Source: Liquidambar formosana
Taxonomy: Eukaryota > Streptophyta > Magnoliopsida > Saxifragales > Altingiaceae
Assembly: GCA_039720395.1 (NCBI GenBank)
Contig: CM077822.1
Location: 22,465,267 to 22,529,266, forward strand
DNA: 64,000 bases
Reading direction: 5' to 3'
The first letter of the stretch is position 1. Each line of letters opens with the position of its first letter. Positions 22,258 to 34,057 of this stretch are shown here, piece after piece. The translations under genes and the position numbers were made by a program. Below the pieces are notes generated by a model. The model did not search any database. It saw only the letters and a list, made by a program, of their open reading frames with translations, and had not been told where the DNA came from.

Positions 22258-22825
22258 CTCTACTTCTAAGATGATTCTTTCTTGCATAGTTCAGAAAAAA
22301 AAAATTCCATTGCTTTAACATTATGATTATCTAGGAATAAATATTATGTCAGACGTTATGAAGAATCCATAGAAATGATTGATCAATAGCAATCAAAATA
22401 GATGCAATAGTCAAATTCAAAAATAAAATTGAAAATGTCAAAATACATCCATAAGTTTTGTCCAAGGAAAAAATAAATAAATAAAAGAACAAACTGAGTT
22501 GTCCACAAAAAAGCTAGCCATCCGCAATAGATCTCAAAGATTGATTTTTGCTAACTTGCAAATGAAAAACAAAAATGCAATCAATCATTTTTCTCTCGAA
22601 ATTATATGTATAAATAATTGTGCAAAAAGGATACTGAGATAATTTAATTCATAACAGTGGTAACATAAAGAGTTGTGAATTAAATCCTAAATTTAGTTCA
22701 TATATAAACAAAATTCAAGTTGGCTCAAACTTAAATGCACAAAAAAATTAAGCTACTTTAATCAAGAATGCGATTAGATTGAGTTTCTATGTTAATTAAG
22801 TTAAGAAAAAAAACACTTACACGTT

Positions 22826-24934
22826 CTAATCGCGTAATAAGTTATTGATCAAACTATCTACCAGGTCTAAATCCACCCTATCAATTATGCTTCCACCATC
22901 AATTGGGTTAGAAATGCTAGGAAAATTTTGCTCATTAGCTGTGGTTTTGCCATGACATGTACTTTTGTTATGTCCAACTCCCTTGCAAATGCTACATTTT
23001 CTTCTCTTTTCCACAATCTCAAATTTTGAAGGAACACGTCTTGTAGAACTTGATTCCTTTCTTTTCTTTGATCCTAATGGGTGACCTTTGTGAGGTTGAA
23101 CATTTAGCTCAAAAAGCAAAGGTTGTGAAACACTTACAAGTTGAGAAATTGTCTCCCAAGCATTTTCTTTTTGAACAAGAGGCCACTTTTTGTATTTATC
23201 TTCAAGTTCATAAAATAACCCTTTGAATTCATCTTCTTCATTAGTGACATCTCTATCAATACAAGTTAATGATCTTGTGTCAATCCTCCATTGTGAATGT
23301 ATAACATCAAGAGATAGCATCCCATCTTTCCAATCCCTCATCCTGTTAGCACAAGGAAGACCCATAGTTGCCATAAAATGACCACTACATAAAGGTTGCA
23401 TAGTTCCAAATTTAGCCATTTCATATTGCTTATGTAGCTCTCCCATTGCAAATATTGAAACCTTGGTAATAACTTCCTTAAAGAAATGAATGTTGTAGTT
23501 ATGGGGAATCCGAAGCCTTTCACTTGAGAGTTGGGTTTTAATCTCTTGAAATTCATTTTCAATCGCAAGACAGATTTTATCTTTTACTTGCTGAAGATTA
23601 CCTGTTGAAACCTACAAATATTTTTTAAGTTTTGCATGTGCACCTTCCGCCCTTGAAGAGACGCGATTTCTAAAGTGTAGATACTTTTCGGTCCATGCAT
23701 TGAAAAATCGCTCTTTCAATGGACGCCATGTCTTTCGGATATAAGTTAAAATACTTTTCTTCTCTTTATACAAAAGTTCAAAGTGTTTCCAAGCTTCCTC
23801 ATAATTTTCTTCGCTTGGGGAATTGATAACTGTATTCCAATCAGACAAAAATGAATCCCAATCATCTTGTGCCTCAAAGTTTGGCCTACAATTTGACAAA
23901 ATATTTTTCTCAATATGCCATACACATGAAAGATTTGTAGTTATTGGAAACACAATTTCTATAGCCTTCATCAATGCCAATTCCCTGTCTGATACAATGA
24001 TGAAAGGTGGACTATTGGGACCAGTATATTACTAAACATCTTTAAAGCCCAAACATAATCATCTTCTCCCTTCTTTTCTAGAAAGACAAAACAAGAGTAG
24101 AAAGAAGTGTTGAAACTTGAGACTCCAATTATGTCCAATAACGGCATCTTATATTTATTCGTCTTGTAAGTGCAATCCATCACAAAGACATTTGAGTAGC
24201 TCCTCGTAAGTGTAATTGAAGTAGGGTGTGCAAAAAATAAATGCGTCAAGTGACCATTTTGATATTGTTTAATGTTGTATATGAAATTTCCTTGACCAAG
24301 TTCTTTAAATAGAGCTAGAATTATGGTACGCCCTTCCAAGTTTTCCATATGAATCTTAGTCTTCATGTTGTAAATTGTTCTAGAGACTACTTGAAGATTT
24401 GGATTCCTTTGTCGAAGAGAAGAAAGAATTTGACGCGGTGTTATTCCTGATTTAGTCATCTCTTTAATAGTCACAATCTCTTCCTTTGACAAATGATGAC
24501 AAGAGGGATGACCAGACATATCAATAAAAGCTTCATGGTTATGTGAGTTATTTTTCATTTCAAGAATCCAAGAACCATCAACTTGTCTCTTACCTTGAAT
24601 TTCAAAAGGACAATTTATAAGATGTATCGCCATTTTCCTTTGTCGATGCTCCAATGGAATATTGCGCCTATCTCGATAACAACCCCCCTATCACAACCAA
24701 CAGTCACATACTTATCTTTCTTGGAGTTTTTTTTATAGATATTGCATACCCTTGTGTTGAGAGAAAAATCCGAACACTATTGAGGAGCTCTTCACGAGTT
24801 GAAAATTTCTGATCAAGTAGAAGATGCACAGTATTTCATTCACCAATTTCTTGACATTGTGTGTTTAGTGTTTGTGATTGCACATAATATGGTGGGCTTG
24901 TTGCAGAACATACCTCTGCATATTCACAATCCAT
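22826..24934 (-). pseudogene. MULE transposase, inactivated
   Basis: Nuclear DDE transposase of the Mutator-like group. In order on the minus strand: MDCEYAEV start (24934), KFSTREELLNSVRIFLSTQG, a helix-turn-helix-like SGITPRQILSSLRQ, the DDE core with VFVMDCTYKTNKYKMPLL (first Asp), VSDRELALMKAIE (second Asp) and RAEGAHAKLKKYL (Glu), the SWIM-like C(x)GHF region, and a CCHC knuckle CSICKGVGHNKSTC. Lesions: a stop near 24836, a frameshift near 24725, a single lost base near 24022 (ILVPIV where the family reads ILGPNSPPF), and TAG for CAG after KKYL (about 23612). All three catalytic acidic residues survive. The gene sits inside matching MULE TIRs, so it is the element's own transposase. Confidence 0.85.
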
Positions 24935-25509
24935 GACGGTTATTTGTAAAGTCTGCATAGAAAAGAAATAGATGTTATTTGTATATTGATTTAAAAAATA
25001 CAATTAAAAATAAAATAAAATGAATGTAACCCAAAAGTATTAAATGATAATCTTTTGTCTCCCTCAAAACGGCACCCCAAAAATAAAAAAATAAAAATCT
25101 TTAATTAGAAGCCAATTCTATGCTAAAGTGATTTATTCCTTTGATTAAGTTTGAAGAGTAAAGAGAAATTGTACCAACAACAATAATAAATTATAGAGCA
25201 GTAAGCAAAATAATAATCTTATCAAATAATGTCAAAAAATATTAAAGAGAAAAAAGTCACACAAAACCCTAAAATAACATATAGAAAATAAAAAAGAAAT
25301 TTATATAAAATAATGAAAAATTCACAATATTCGGTTAAGACAATCACATCAAATAATAAAAAATTACTAAGCTCGAGGCTTAAGTAGAGTGTTAGCAGGA
25401 AGGTGCTATAAGGACTTCAATGGGGCATTAGCAGCAAGGGAAACTGGTAAAAGATGAGATATATATATCTATATCTATATATATATATATATACAGACAC
25501 ACACACACA

Positions 25510-25990
25510 CTAGATATAGCACACGTGCGTTGCACGTGAATATTTTAAAATAATATTAGCCATACAAAAAATTAAATACATAAAGATTTTATGTATTTTT
25601 TCATAAAAGATAAAGTTTAAAATTCAAAAGTACAATTTTTTTTTTTTTTTTATAATCAAAATTGTCAACAAAAGATTAAAAATTCTTTAGATATACATTC
25701 AAAAAAAAATTTTCTTCATAAAACGGAATATTTAAAAAGTTTATATTAATATATATTATCAAGCAACTTGATAGTTGCTCTAGGAAAAAGAATTTGAGTG
25801 AGATTCTAACTTTAATTTGTTAAGAATTTGAGTTAAAATCTGACTTTCATTTGTTACCAAATGATAAAAATGTTTACTATGTATTTCAATTAAAGGAAGG
25901 GTAGATATTTATTTATTTTTATATTTAAATAAGGGTATATTGGTCGTTCAAAAGTTTTTCTAAGATTCAGCCTTGTATAGGTAGTATAGA
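25510..25990 (-). mobile_element. Non-autonomous Helitron
   Basis: Minus-strand 3' end: hairpin CACGTGCAACGCACGTG, spacer, CTAG at 25513-25510 followed by T. The 5' end TCTATACTACCTATACAAGG lies at 25990. A close relative of 303-743. It lies inside the MULE, upstream of its transposase gene. Confidence 0.8.
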
Positions 25991-26194
25991 AATAGATATA
26001 TAGCTAATATTTGTAAAATCATAAGTCACGTTCCTCGTAGCAAGAATATAGGCCTTAGAGTAAATATGGTGTTGTAGTTGTCTTACAAGTTAATGAAAAT
26101 AAAGTAAAGTGCGATTATTAAGACTCCAGACATAATTTTGTAAGAAACCATTGAATTTTATTTTTCTATTTTCTCACACATACGCATGTATGTA

Positions 26195-27464
26195 TTAGAT
26201 ATAACATACGTGCGTTGCACGTGAATATTTTTAAATAATATTAGTTATACAAAATAATAAATACATAAAGATTTTATATTTTTTTAGAAAAGATAAAGTT
26301 TAAAATTCAAAAGTACATATTTTTTTTTATTATAAAGAATTTAACTTAATTTGTTAAGAGTTTGAGTTAAAATTTAACTTTTATTTGTTACCAAATGATA
26401 ATAACATTTACTATGTGTTTCAATTAAAGGAATGGTAGATATATACTTTTTTTAAAAAATAAAGGTATATTGGTCATTCAAAAGTTTTTTTTTTTTGAGA
26501 TTCAACCTTTTATTTAGATTTTCCCTTTTTATTTTCCTTTTTTCTTGTGCATTCGTTAATGGTTTTTTTTTTTTTTTTTTTTTTTTGGGGTTTTGTTTTG
26601 TTTTTGTTCAAGCCTGCTTCTTTTTTAATTTTTCTTCAATTGAATCGTCTTTGATTCTCTTCTTTTTTTTTTTTTGGTAATTTGACTTGATTATTTTCAA
26701 AAATCAGAAATTATATATGAATTCTCAACAAAATATGAAAATTATGCAACAACAGTAATTTAAAAGTTCAATAATGCAATTCAAGTTTTTTTTGATATGC
26801 GAATCCTTAGAAAATAATCAAAGATTATATGTGCTATTCAAAACTTTACTTATGCAATTCAAGTTTTTTTTTTTTTTTTTGGCCTCTTAATCTGAGTTTT
26901 CATTTGTTTTTGTTTAAGCATGCGTCTTTTTATTTTTATTTAACTGATTCGTCTTTGATTCTCTTTTTTTTTTCTTGCTAATTTTGCAATTCAAATAGAG
27001 ATTTAAAAGTCCAATCATGCAATGCAAGGAGAGATTTAAATGTTTAAACATAATTTGTATATATGAGTCAAGTTTATTGAAAACTACATACCAGACAAAG
27101 CACCAGAAAAAGGGAAACGCAATGAAGGCACATAGAAGATGCAGAAGAAGGAAGCAGTAGTTGTTCTTTCCTGTATTAGGGTTTTATGATTTTTATAATG
27201 TGTTTCTATTTGTATTTATATGTTAACATTGTTAGAGTTTTACGAATTATAGTTTCCGTTTCTTTAGAATTTCTCTTTGGGTTTGGTTTTATTTAATTAT
27301 TATACGAATTATAGCTTGCTTAGAATTCTTATTAAGATATGCGTTTTATATTGCTATATTTCCTATATGTGCAAAAGGGTAGTTGTGTATTTAAAAATTA
27401 AAATAAGGATATATTAGTCAATTAAAATTTTTTATCACATTCATCTTTTTATAAGTAATATAGA
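26195..27464 (-). mobile_element. Non-autonomous Helitron, longer variant
   Basis: Same hairpin and AAATAATATTAGTTATAC body as 25510-25990, but the terminal CTAG has become CTAA (TTAG on plus, 26195-26198). The 5' end TCTATATTACTTATAAAAAG is at 27464. The middle contains poly-T stretches and the GAATTATAGTTTCCGTTTC block shared with 885-1640 and 54.5 kb. Confidence 0.75.
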
Positions 27465-27599
27465 TATAAATATAGATATAGATATATATATAGTACGGAT
27501 TATAAAGATAGAAACAGAGATACAACAAATATACTTTGTTTTTGAAAAGGGTATTCTTTATGTGAGAAAAGAGTCGAAAGTGAAAAAAAAAGGAGGTAA

Positions 27600-29791
27600 T
27601 CTATATATATATACTAAAACGGAGGAAATGCCTCCCTTTGGTGCCACGTGTCCGTTTGTGAACAGTTGGGGAAAAAGGTAAAATTACTTTTTAGTGACCA
27701 TTGTTCAATCTAATGCCAAAAAAGGACAATATCTATCAACTTGCAACTAATTACCTGTATACTTACATCAAAATAACTATCAGTTTTCTTTTTTTCGTAT
27801 TAAGTTGAGAAAGAATCACTAAAAAGTAATTTTCCCAAAAAGATATGACTTTTGGAGAAATTACTTTTTAGTGATCAATTGTCAACTTAATGCCAAAGAA
27901 AGAATATTCTCTACCAACTTGCTACACATTGACTATATACATACTTCAAAAGGACTACTACTGTTTCATGTTTGGTATTAAGTTGAGAAGTGATCACCAA
28001 AAGGTAAATTGTCTAACTTTTCTATTTTTTGGTTTTCACTGTTCTTTTTCAGGCTCTTTTTCACGCGGTATAAGTAGGTTGACGTTTGGTTTACCTTGCA
28101 TATCTTTTTGTTTTTATGTAGGAAAATCAAAAAACCTATATTATATAATGTTCAACCTAAACTTAGTAGACTATATCATATTTCTTCGTTTTTTTTATGT
28201 CTGTTCATCTCATTTCCCAAAAGTTAAACGTATAAATATTTATAATAAAAAAAGGAGCCAAATAAAAGCAATAATGATTAAAAAAAGAAAATGCGACACA
28301 TTGGAATATGTATTAAATATCAAATTGCTTAGAAAACTATAAAAATGCTTTCAAAATTATGCAAATACACTTTTGCCAAACAAGGAGTATCTCAAACTGT
28401 TAGATCCAAACTAATTTACATGATGTACAAATCATTCTCAAGTCCATGCATTCGATAGTAGAGGAGCGAAGACACGAACTAAAGATTTACGATTTTGGAG
28501 CCGCGGTTCTTTACCATCTGAATTACCACACGGGTGTGTATTATATATATATATATATATAATTTATATTGTTCACAATATTTATATTTACAGACCTCAC
28601 CCGTGCGTTGCACGGGTTATAAAAAATAAATGATATTGTCTGTCAACTTGCTACAAATTGACTTGATAAGTGCTTCAAAAGGACTACTAACTTTCTTTGT
28701 TTGGTATCAAGCTGGGAAGTAGTCACCAAAAGATAAATTCCTCACCTTCTTTTTCTTTTCTTTTTTCTTTTTTTTTTTTTTTTGTTGATATTACTTGCTC
28801 TTTCTTATATGGTGGAGGTACGTTAACGTTTAGTGTTCACTACATATCTTTTTGTTTTTATGTAAGAGGATTAGAAAACCCACACTATACAATGTTCAAC
28901 CCAAACTTAATAAACTGTAATATATTTTTCTGTTTTCTTTATGCCTATTCATTTCCCCTCCTAAAAATTAAACGTATAAAACTATAAATAGTCATAATTA
29001 AAAAGAAAGAAAAATAGAGAAAAGGAGGATTAAAAAAGAAAACACAATCCGTTAGAATCTTCAGATTCTCCCGATTTGCTTCTGACATGAATAAAAAAAA
29101 AAAAATTCTATTTGAATCAAAATTCTTCCCATATGGTTAGTTACATAAAGTTGAAAAGATTTATACTTTCTCTTATTTTCTTCTTCTTCTGGCTTTTTTT
29201 CCTATTTTCTTTCTCAGTCTAGACTTTTCTCTCATCTTTTTATGATCTAATTTCAAACCTATTTTTTATATTTTTCCCCGTGGTTTTTCACCCTTTGTGA
29301 AACCCACTCAAAACTTCATGAAAGGTCAAGATTTATTATTGTCATGCATTTTACAATCTCCACCGTCGGATTTCGAGACACCTTCAACGACTATATTTGC
29401 TTTGGTATATACCAACATGTTAAAACCATGATTGTGGGATAGACTAGACTTTAGAGAATTTTAATATTTTTCCACCAAATATCATAATGTATCAGTTCCT
29501 TCATTTTTTTTACAAGTTTCCACTATTAAATTAATTGTTTTTCAAAATAATTTATCTTTTCGAGAATATAATTAAATTTTGTGTAATACATTATGCTAAC
29601 ATCACCCCAAAGATTATTTTGATTAAATTATTTTATTTATTTTTGTCTATATCTTTTCAATTTAATTGACATATTATATTAACAAATATATTTTACTATT
29701 TTAGAGAATAAGAGTTTTGTTCAAATTTTAATTTGTTAATAATATTATTTTTTATAAATTAATCCGTGCATCGCACGGGTTCTAAAGCTAG
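27600..29791 (+). mobile_element. Non-autonomous Helitron, 2.2 kb, internally duplicated
   Basis: Begins A|TCTATATATATACTAAAACG and ends with hairpin CCGTGCATCGCACGG, then GTTCTAAAG, CTAG and T: a textbook Helitron. A second hairpin CCCGTGCGTTGCACGGG lies at about 28597-28615. The sequence after it (28630-28960) repeats 27900-28220 (CAAAAGGACTACTA, CATATCTTTTTGTTTTTATG, ACAATGTTCAACC). It may be two Helitrons in tandem, or read-through of a first terminator. No Rep/helicase gene. Confidence 0.85.
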
Positions 29792-30183
29792 TTTAGGCAT
29801 ATAAAACTAAGACTTTTTGACCTTTTACTTTCTTAAAATAGTCATTTTAGTGTTGACAGCTGTATAAGACCGTGGAAACATAAAATAGGTCTATGACAAT
29901 AACGCTAGCCAATATAGAATTGGCCTTACAATAGAAGTATAGAATTGGCCTCCAAAAGGCACAGATACAAACCAGCAGTAGATTGGGTAAGGTTTCTTCT
30001 GTAGGCTTTATGGCTGTCAAACGCAGTGCGTATTCAAACGACACCCTAATAATAAGCTAACCGGGTTGCGGCACCCAGCAAAGCAATCAGATTCGACCCC
30101 CGACTCGAGGCCTCTGGAAACAACGATCGAGATCAAGATCGAGATCGAGGAAGGAGAACGACGACGGAAAACCTTAGATCGGT

Positions 30184-31268
30184 ATGACGTTATACGACTC
30201 CTCCTTCGACCGGTAAAACCCTAGTGGGATTCTAGGGTTTTAATTAGGGAAAACCGTCTTCTTGTAATTCCCTCACTCAGGGGTTCGACATCCAACCGCA
30301 AACCGACAATCGTGCAGGATCCTCTTTATTTGGACGGCTACCAAATGCAAAATCACCCGACCAGTGTGGATGTTGACGATGGACAAGTAAGTCCTCTGAA
30401 CGACGACGTTGTTGAAGATGGACAGCGAAGTCCTCTGGGCGAGGATGTCGTTGACAATGGACAGCTAAGTCCCACACGCGAGGATGATGTTGTTGTTGAC
30501 CATGTACCACGAGCACTGCCCCCTGTGTTAAGTTCAAGGTTGGAGGTGTTCTCGGTGCGCATCATGAACACCAATGGGCGGCATGGAGACCACTTCTACG
30601 GCGAAATCAAAGTTGATAATACAATTTATGAGCGACACATCTACAACCGAAATAGGGAGAATTCCGAATCCATCAGCCCGGGCGATATTGCTTTGCTTAC
30701 TGGCCCAACTCGATCCATCACAGTCCATGATTCCTTTCACTTCGATCTGGCTCTCGTGTATGAGTACCACGATTATCTTTTGGAGGATGAAGTCTTTAGC
30801 AGGCAGATCCATTGGGATCATTGGATGCGCAACTATGACACATTGCTGATCAAAGAGATTAAGGGCTTGTTTGGTCGGGTGATAATGGACTATGTAGTGT
30901 TGAGTGAGGCCGTGGAGGCCACTCTAGATGTTACGCTAATAAACGGAGATGAGGAAAACCTCGTCAGGCTTCGTGGACAGCTCACCGCTCGCAATGGTTA
31001 CATTATGGATGAAAGTGTGCTCTTTCGTAAGACATTGGCGGAGGACATACCTGTTTGGTCAGGGCAACTCATTCCATTGTCGAGATCCGCAGTAGCCGTT
31101 CCAACCAACTCTTGCCTTATAGTTGAGGCGAAATTGTGGGATTCTTTCACCGACCATGAAATTGCTAATGGCATTGTAGAGTTTCCTCCTCAATATTTTG
31201 GTACATCCAAGAAGAATATTTCTGGCGAGTACGGTGAAATTAGAGTGGAGGTCACTTGGGTCACTTGA
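30184..31268 (+). CDS. DUF6598-domain protein
   Basis: The main exon encodes about 320 residues with the DUF6598 pattern: RLEVFSVRI near the start of the domain, DIALLTGPTRSITVHD, FHFDLALV, a VEATLDVTLI strand, PLSRSAVAVP, and a final GEIRVEVTW. In plants this domain is common in uncharacterised and JIP60-like proteins; its molecular role is not established. An open frame runs back through an AG acceptor at 30280. I propose a 29-nt first coding exon (ATG at 30184-30212, MTLYDSSFD) and a 68-bp intron (GTAAAACC...CACTCAG). This gives 338 residues in frame. The alternative start is the Met at 30344. The N-terminus has an acidic DDGQxSPL-type repeat, about three copies. It lies 270 bp right of the MULE end. 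No lesion seen. Confidence 0.75.
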
Positions 31269-31575
31269 GATGGGTATGAATACTAGTCCTTGTGTTGGAC
31301 TTTTTATTTTTAATTTATTTTTTATAATTAGTTCTTGTGTTGGGCATTGGTTCTGTGTTGTTTATATACTCTTGAGATGGGTATGAATACTAGTCCTTGT
31401 GTTGGACTCTTTATTTTTAATTTATTTTTTATAATTAGTTCTTGTGTTGGGCATTGGTTCTGTGTTGTTACTATACTCTTGAGATGGGTATGAATACTAG
31501 TCCTTGTGTTGGACTCTTTATTTTTAATTTATTTTTTATAATTAGTTCTTGTGTTGGGCATTGGTTCTGTCATGT
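31267..31575 (+). repeat. 107-bp tandem triplication starting at the stop codon
   Basis: Copies start at 31267, 31374 and 31481 with GAGATGGGTATGAATACTAG and are almost identical (one indel-like change near TTGTTTATATACT/TTGTTACTATACT). The first copy includes the TGA of the DUF6598 gene, so its 3' UTR is built from these units. Confidence 0.9.
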
Positions 31576-31630
31576 TGTTACTATATGTTGCATCGTAGTA
31601 GTTTGTTTTGCTTCCTAAGCAAGATTATGT

Positions 31631-31793
31631 TTTTTTTTTTTATACTCACACATGGAAGAGGCACCCATTGAACTTAAGTACACTTCCTACTCTGCTCCTG
31701 GGCCAATGTGGGACGCACACAAGGTTATATTTCCTCTCCTATTCAGTTCTGCCGGTGCCATTTTGAGACTAATGTGTGTGTGAGTATTAAAAA
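31631..31793. mobile_element. 163-bp TIR element with 14-bp TSD
   Basis: TTTTTTTATACTCACACAT on the left is inverted as ATGTGTGTGTGAGTATTAAAAAA on the right in shortened form. AAGCAAGATTATGT flanks both sides exactly (31617-31630, 31794-31807). Such a long TSD is unusual for a DNA MITE, and the A-rich right side could also fit a retroposed RNA. Confidence 0.65.
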
Positions 31794-31814
31794 AAGCAAG
31801 ATTATGTAATTATG

Positions 31815-31820
31815 AATAAA
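31815..31820 (+). terminator. Candidate AATAAA polyadenylation signal
   Basis: AATAAA lies 550 bp after the DUF6598 stop, just past the 163-bp element. The triplication may have moved the original site. Confidence 0.3.
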
Positions 31821-31825
31821 AGGCA

Positions 31826-32593
31826 ATGTTGTGAAAATGGGACTGGACGGAAGGATTTTGAAATGCCTGCATGCTAAAAGAACCATCCCTGTGTTTGTGC
31901 ACTTAGCTTGGGAACCACCCCTACATGTGGCACATATTGGGAACCATCAACCACATGGATATATGATTTTTGCTTCAAGCTTGTTTATGATGCTCCTGGT
32001 CTTCTCTTGATGGAAAATGGTGGTCAAAACAATCATGGCTCCCATTTCTTGATGTCCTTCAAGTGTCAATTCCATCTTGATGGGTATATGATTTGTGCTT
32101 GTTTTGTAAATGGTTTGGGCTCTACTTAAATTTTTGCTCATAACCCACCTTACCTTCACTTTTCAGAAGTCTAATTATGCAATTTTGTCTTGTTCATTAT
32201 ACTCTGTTAGGCATGATACGTTTGATTGGTCTCAATTTTGGCTCTGTTGACATGAATTATTGTTGAAATTTTTAATTAAATTGCTTGTTTTATATTGAGG
32301 AATTGAATTCTTTAAATTTCTGGGGATGTTTGGGTATGTGATCACAGGTTCTTTGTGCTGGAAATCACCATATCTTTAGATACTAGCACTGATTTTACCA
32401 TACAAAACTAACACCCATTTTGGCCCCTGTTTTACCTTCCTGTTCGCTACTTTTTTCATTTTTCTCTGGTAATTGTGCATGGCTTTAATTGATATCAATC
32501 TAAAGACCAGGTTCCCTTGCCTTTTCGGTTTAATTAATATGGATGCTTTTTTCTTTGTGCCCAATACTATTTAGAAACCAGATTATCCACCTT
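31826..32593. other. Flank between the DUF6598 gene and CACTA end, no gene
   Basis: ATGCCTGCATGCTAAAAGAACC at about 31863-31884 is echoed by ATGCATGCATGCTAAGAGAACC near 49992-50013, on the other side of the CACTA block. Otherwise no structure recognised. Confidence 0.35.
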
Positions 32594-32720
32594 CCACTAC
32601 ACAAATATTAATTATTGCTGGCTATTGTTCACCGGCTATTTTTGTTTGGCCGGCACACATGTGATTTCCTGGCTTATTTTACAGCCGGTACATGTGTTAC
32701 ATGTAACTTCACTTACTTAC
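32594..32720 (+). mobile_element. CACTA left terminus, first copy
   Basis: CACTACACAAATATTAATTA starts at 32594, followed by subterminal GGCTATT, CCGGC and TGGCCGGCA motifs. The same terminus recurs at 35208. The outer flank CTT does not match TAA at the right end, so this copy may be a separate insertion or an older end. Confidence 0.6.
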
Positions 32721-32991
32721 AGAGGAGAAAGTAAAATAACGCAAACAGCTCTCAGCCACTTCTCTTCAGATTTTTCCTGCTACCTCAAACGTCAAACATC
32801 TTGTCTCTCACTCTCGATCAGATCAGAAATGGGTTAGATCAGATCAGAAATAGGGCACAAGATCTCTCCCTCGATCTCATCTCTCACTCTCAGAAATTGG
32901 AAGTGGTTTTCTCTCAAGCTCAAAAGCCCTAGAAATCAACAATCTCTTCATTTCTCACCTGCGATGATGAAGCTCAAGGTCCTTTATCTCT

Positions 32992-33029
<38 letters not shown>

Positions 33030-34024
33030 TTTTGTTAAATTTGTATTCTAATTTTAAGCTTTTTGTTCTCGTTCTCAGAAATTGTAGATTTTTGGTCTCT
33101 TATGGAGTTTGTGTGAAGAGATCCTCGCTGTTGTGGCTTCTGGTAAAGCTTAAGGTGAGGTTTTCTGCTATGTATGAACTATTTTTACTTAATTTTGTGG
33201 TCTGATTTCATGCTTTTTGTTCTTATTCTCAGAAATTAAAGCTGGTTCGTCTCTCTTAGTCTGTTTTCTGTGCTATAATTGTAAGCTTTATGTTTTCAAT
33301 TTAAATTTAGTTAAATTTTTGTGTTTTTATTTCATGCTCTGCTTTTTTTTTTTTTTTTTTTAATAAAAAAATTAATTTTGTTATGCTTTTTAAAAATTAA
33401 TTTAGATCTCCAATGTTGATTCAGTTTTGGAATGCATTGATGCTCTTGAGTGTAAAACAAAAAATTCATGCTCCAGGGCTCAACCATTTGTTCACTTTTC
33501 CAAGTTGTATGCACCTATCCTTTTGTGAACATACATGTATACACATTCTTGCATGACTACATGTATATATCCATTTTCACAGTACGCATGTTCTTGTTGT
33601 GGGTATTCATTCATATACTTTTGTATGTATATGTAGTATTATGTTCTGTTTTTGTTATATGTTTGCCCACTAGCATAAATTTATGTGTTCTCATATTGAG
33701 AGAAATTGTCCATCTATGAGGATTATTCCTTTGAGTAAATGCAAGGAGGATGCAAATTACTTAAAATGGCTTTTACTTACTTCTATTTGGACTTGAGAGT
33801 CTGCCGAGCATATGATAAGAGACACGCGAACATCTGCAGTCTCTGGGGAAGATTCAAAGCGTAATTCGCATCTCTGTTCTCTTATACTTCCCTTTCCTTT
33901 TCTCCGCAAACAGGTTTTTGGACCTCAGCCCGAACTCACCTTCTTCTCGTATATATACACACTTATAGCACCAGTCTTTCTTTTCCTTGTGAGCTCCAGC
34001 TGATCACCACATCCCATTCTCCAG

Positions 34025-34057
<33 letters not shown>

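Larger units (their letters stand above)
21688..29910 (-). mobile_element. Autonomous-type MULE, 8.2 kb, carrying nested Helitrons
   Basis: TIRs of over 100 bp: the left starts GGCTGGCGTTATTGCCAGAG, the right (reversed) GGCTAGCGTTATTGTCATAG. They share TTTATGTTTCCACGG, TATACAG and GTAAAAGGTCAAAA. The flanks AACATAGAA (21679-21687) and AATATAGAA (29911-29919) are a 9-bp TSD with one mismatch. The element encloses a MULE transposase gene (22826-24934) and three Helitrons that account for about 4.1 kb. The short element at 53820 has related TIRs and is a likely derivative. Confidence 0.85.

Noticed and set aside
25441..25510. CRISPR-like or regulatory array of short repeats
   Set aside because: It is simple (TA)n/(AC)n microsatellite; no spacers.
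28480..28535. tRNA-like GGAGCCGCGGTTCTTTACC text
   Set aside because: No A/B boxes at correct spacing and no acceptor stem; lies in Helitron body.
30277..30574. Minus-strand ORFs opposite the DUF6598 N-terminus
   Set aside because: Shadows of the acidic repeat; the plus strand has the domain and splice sites.
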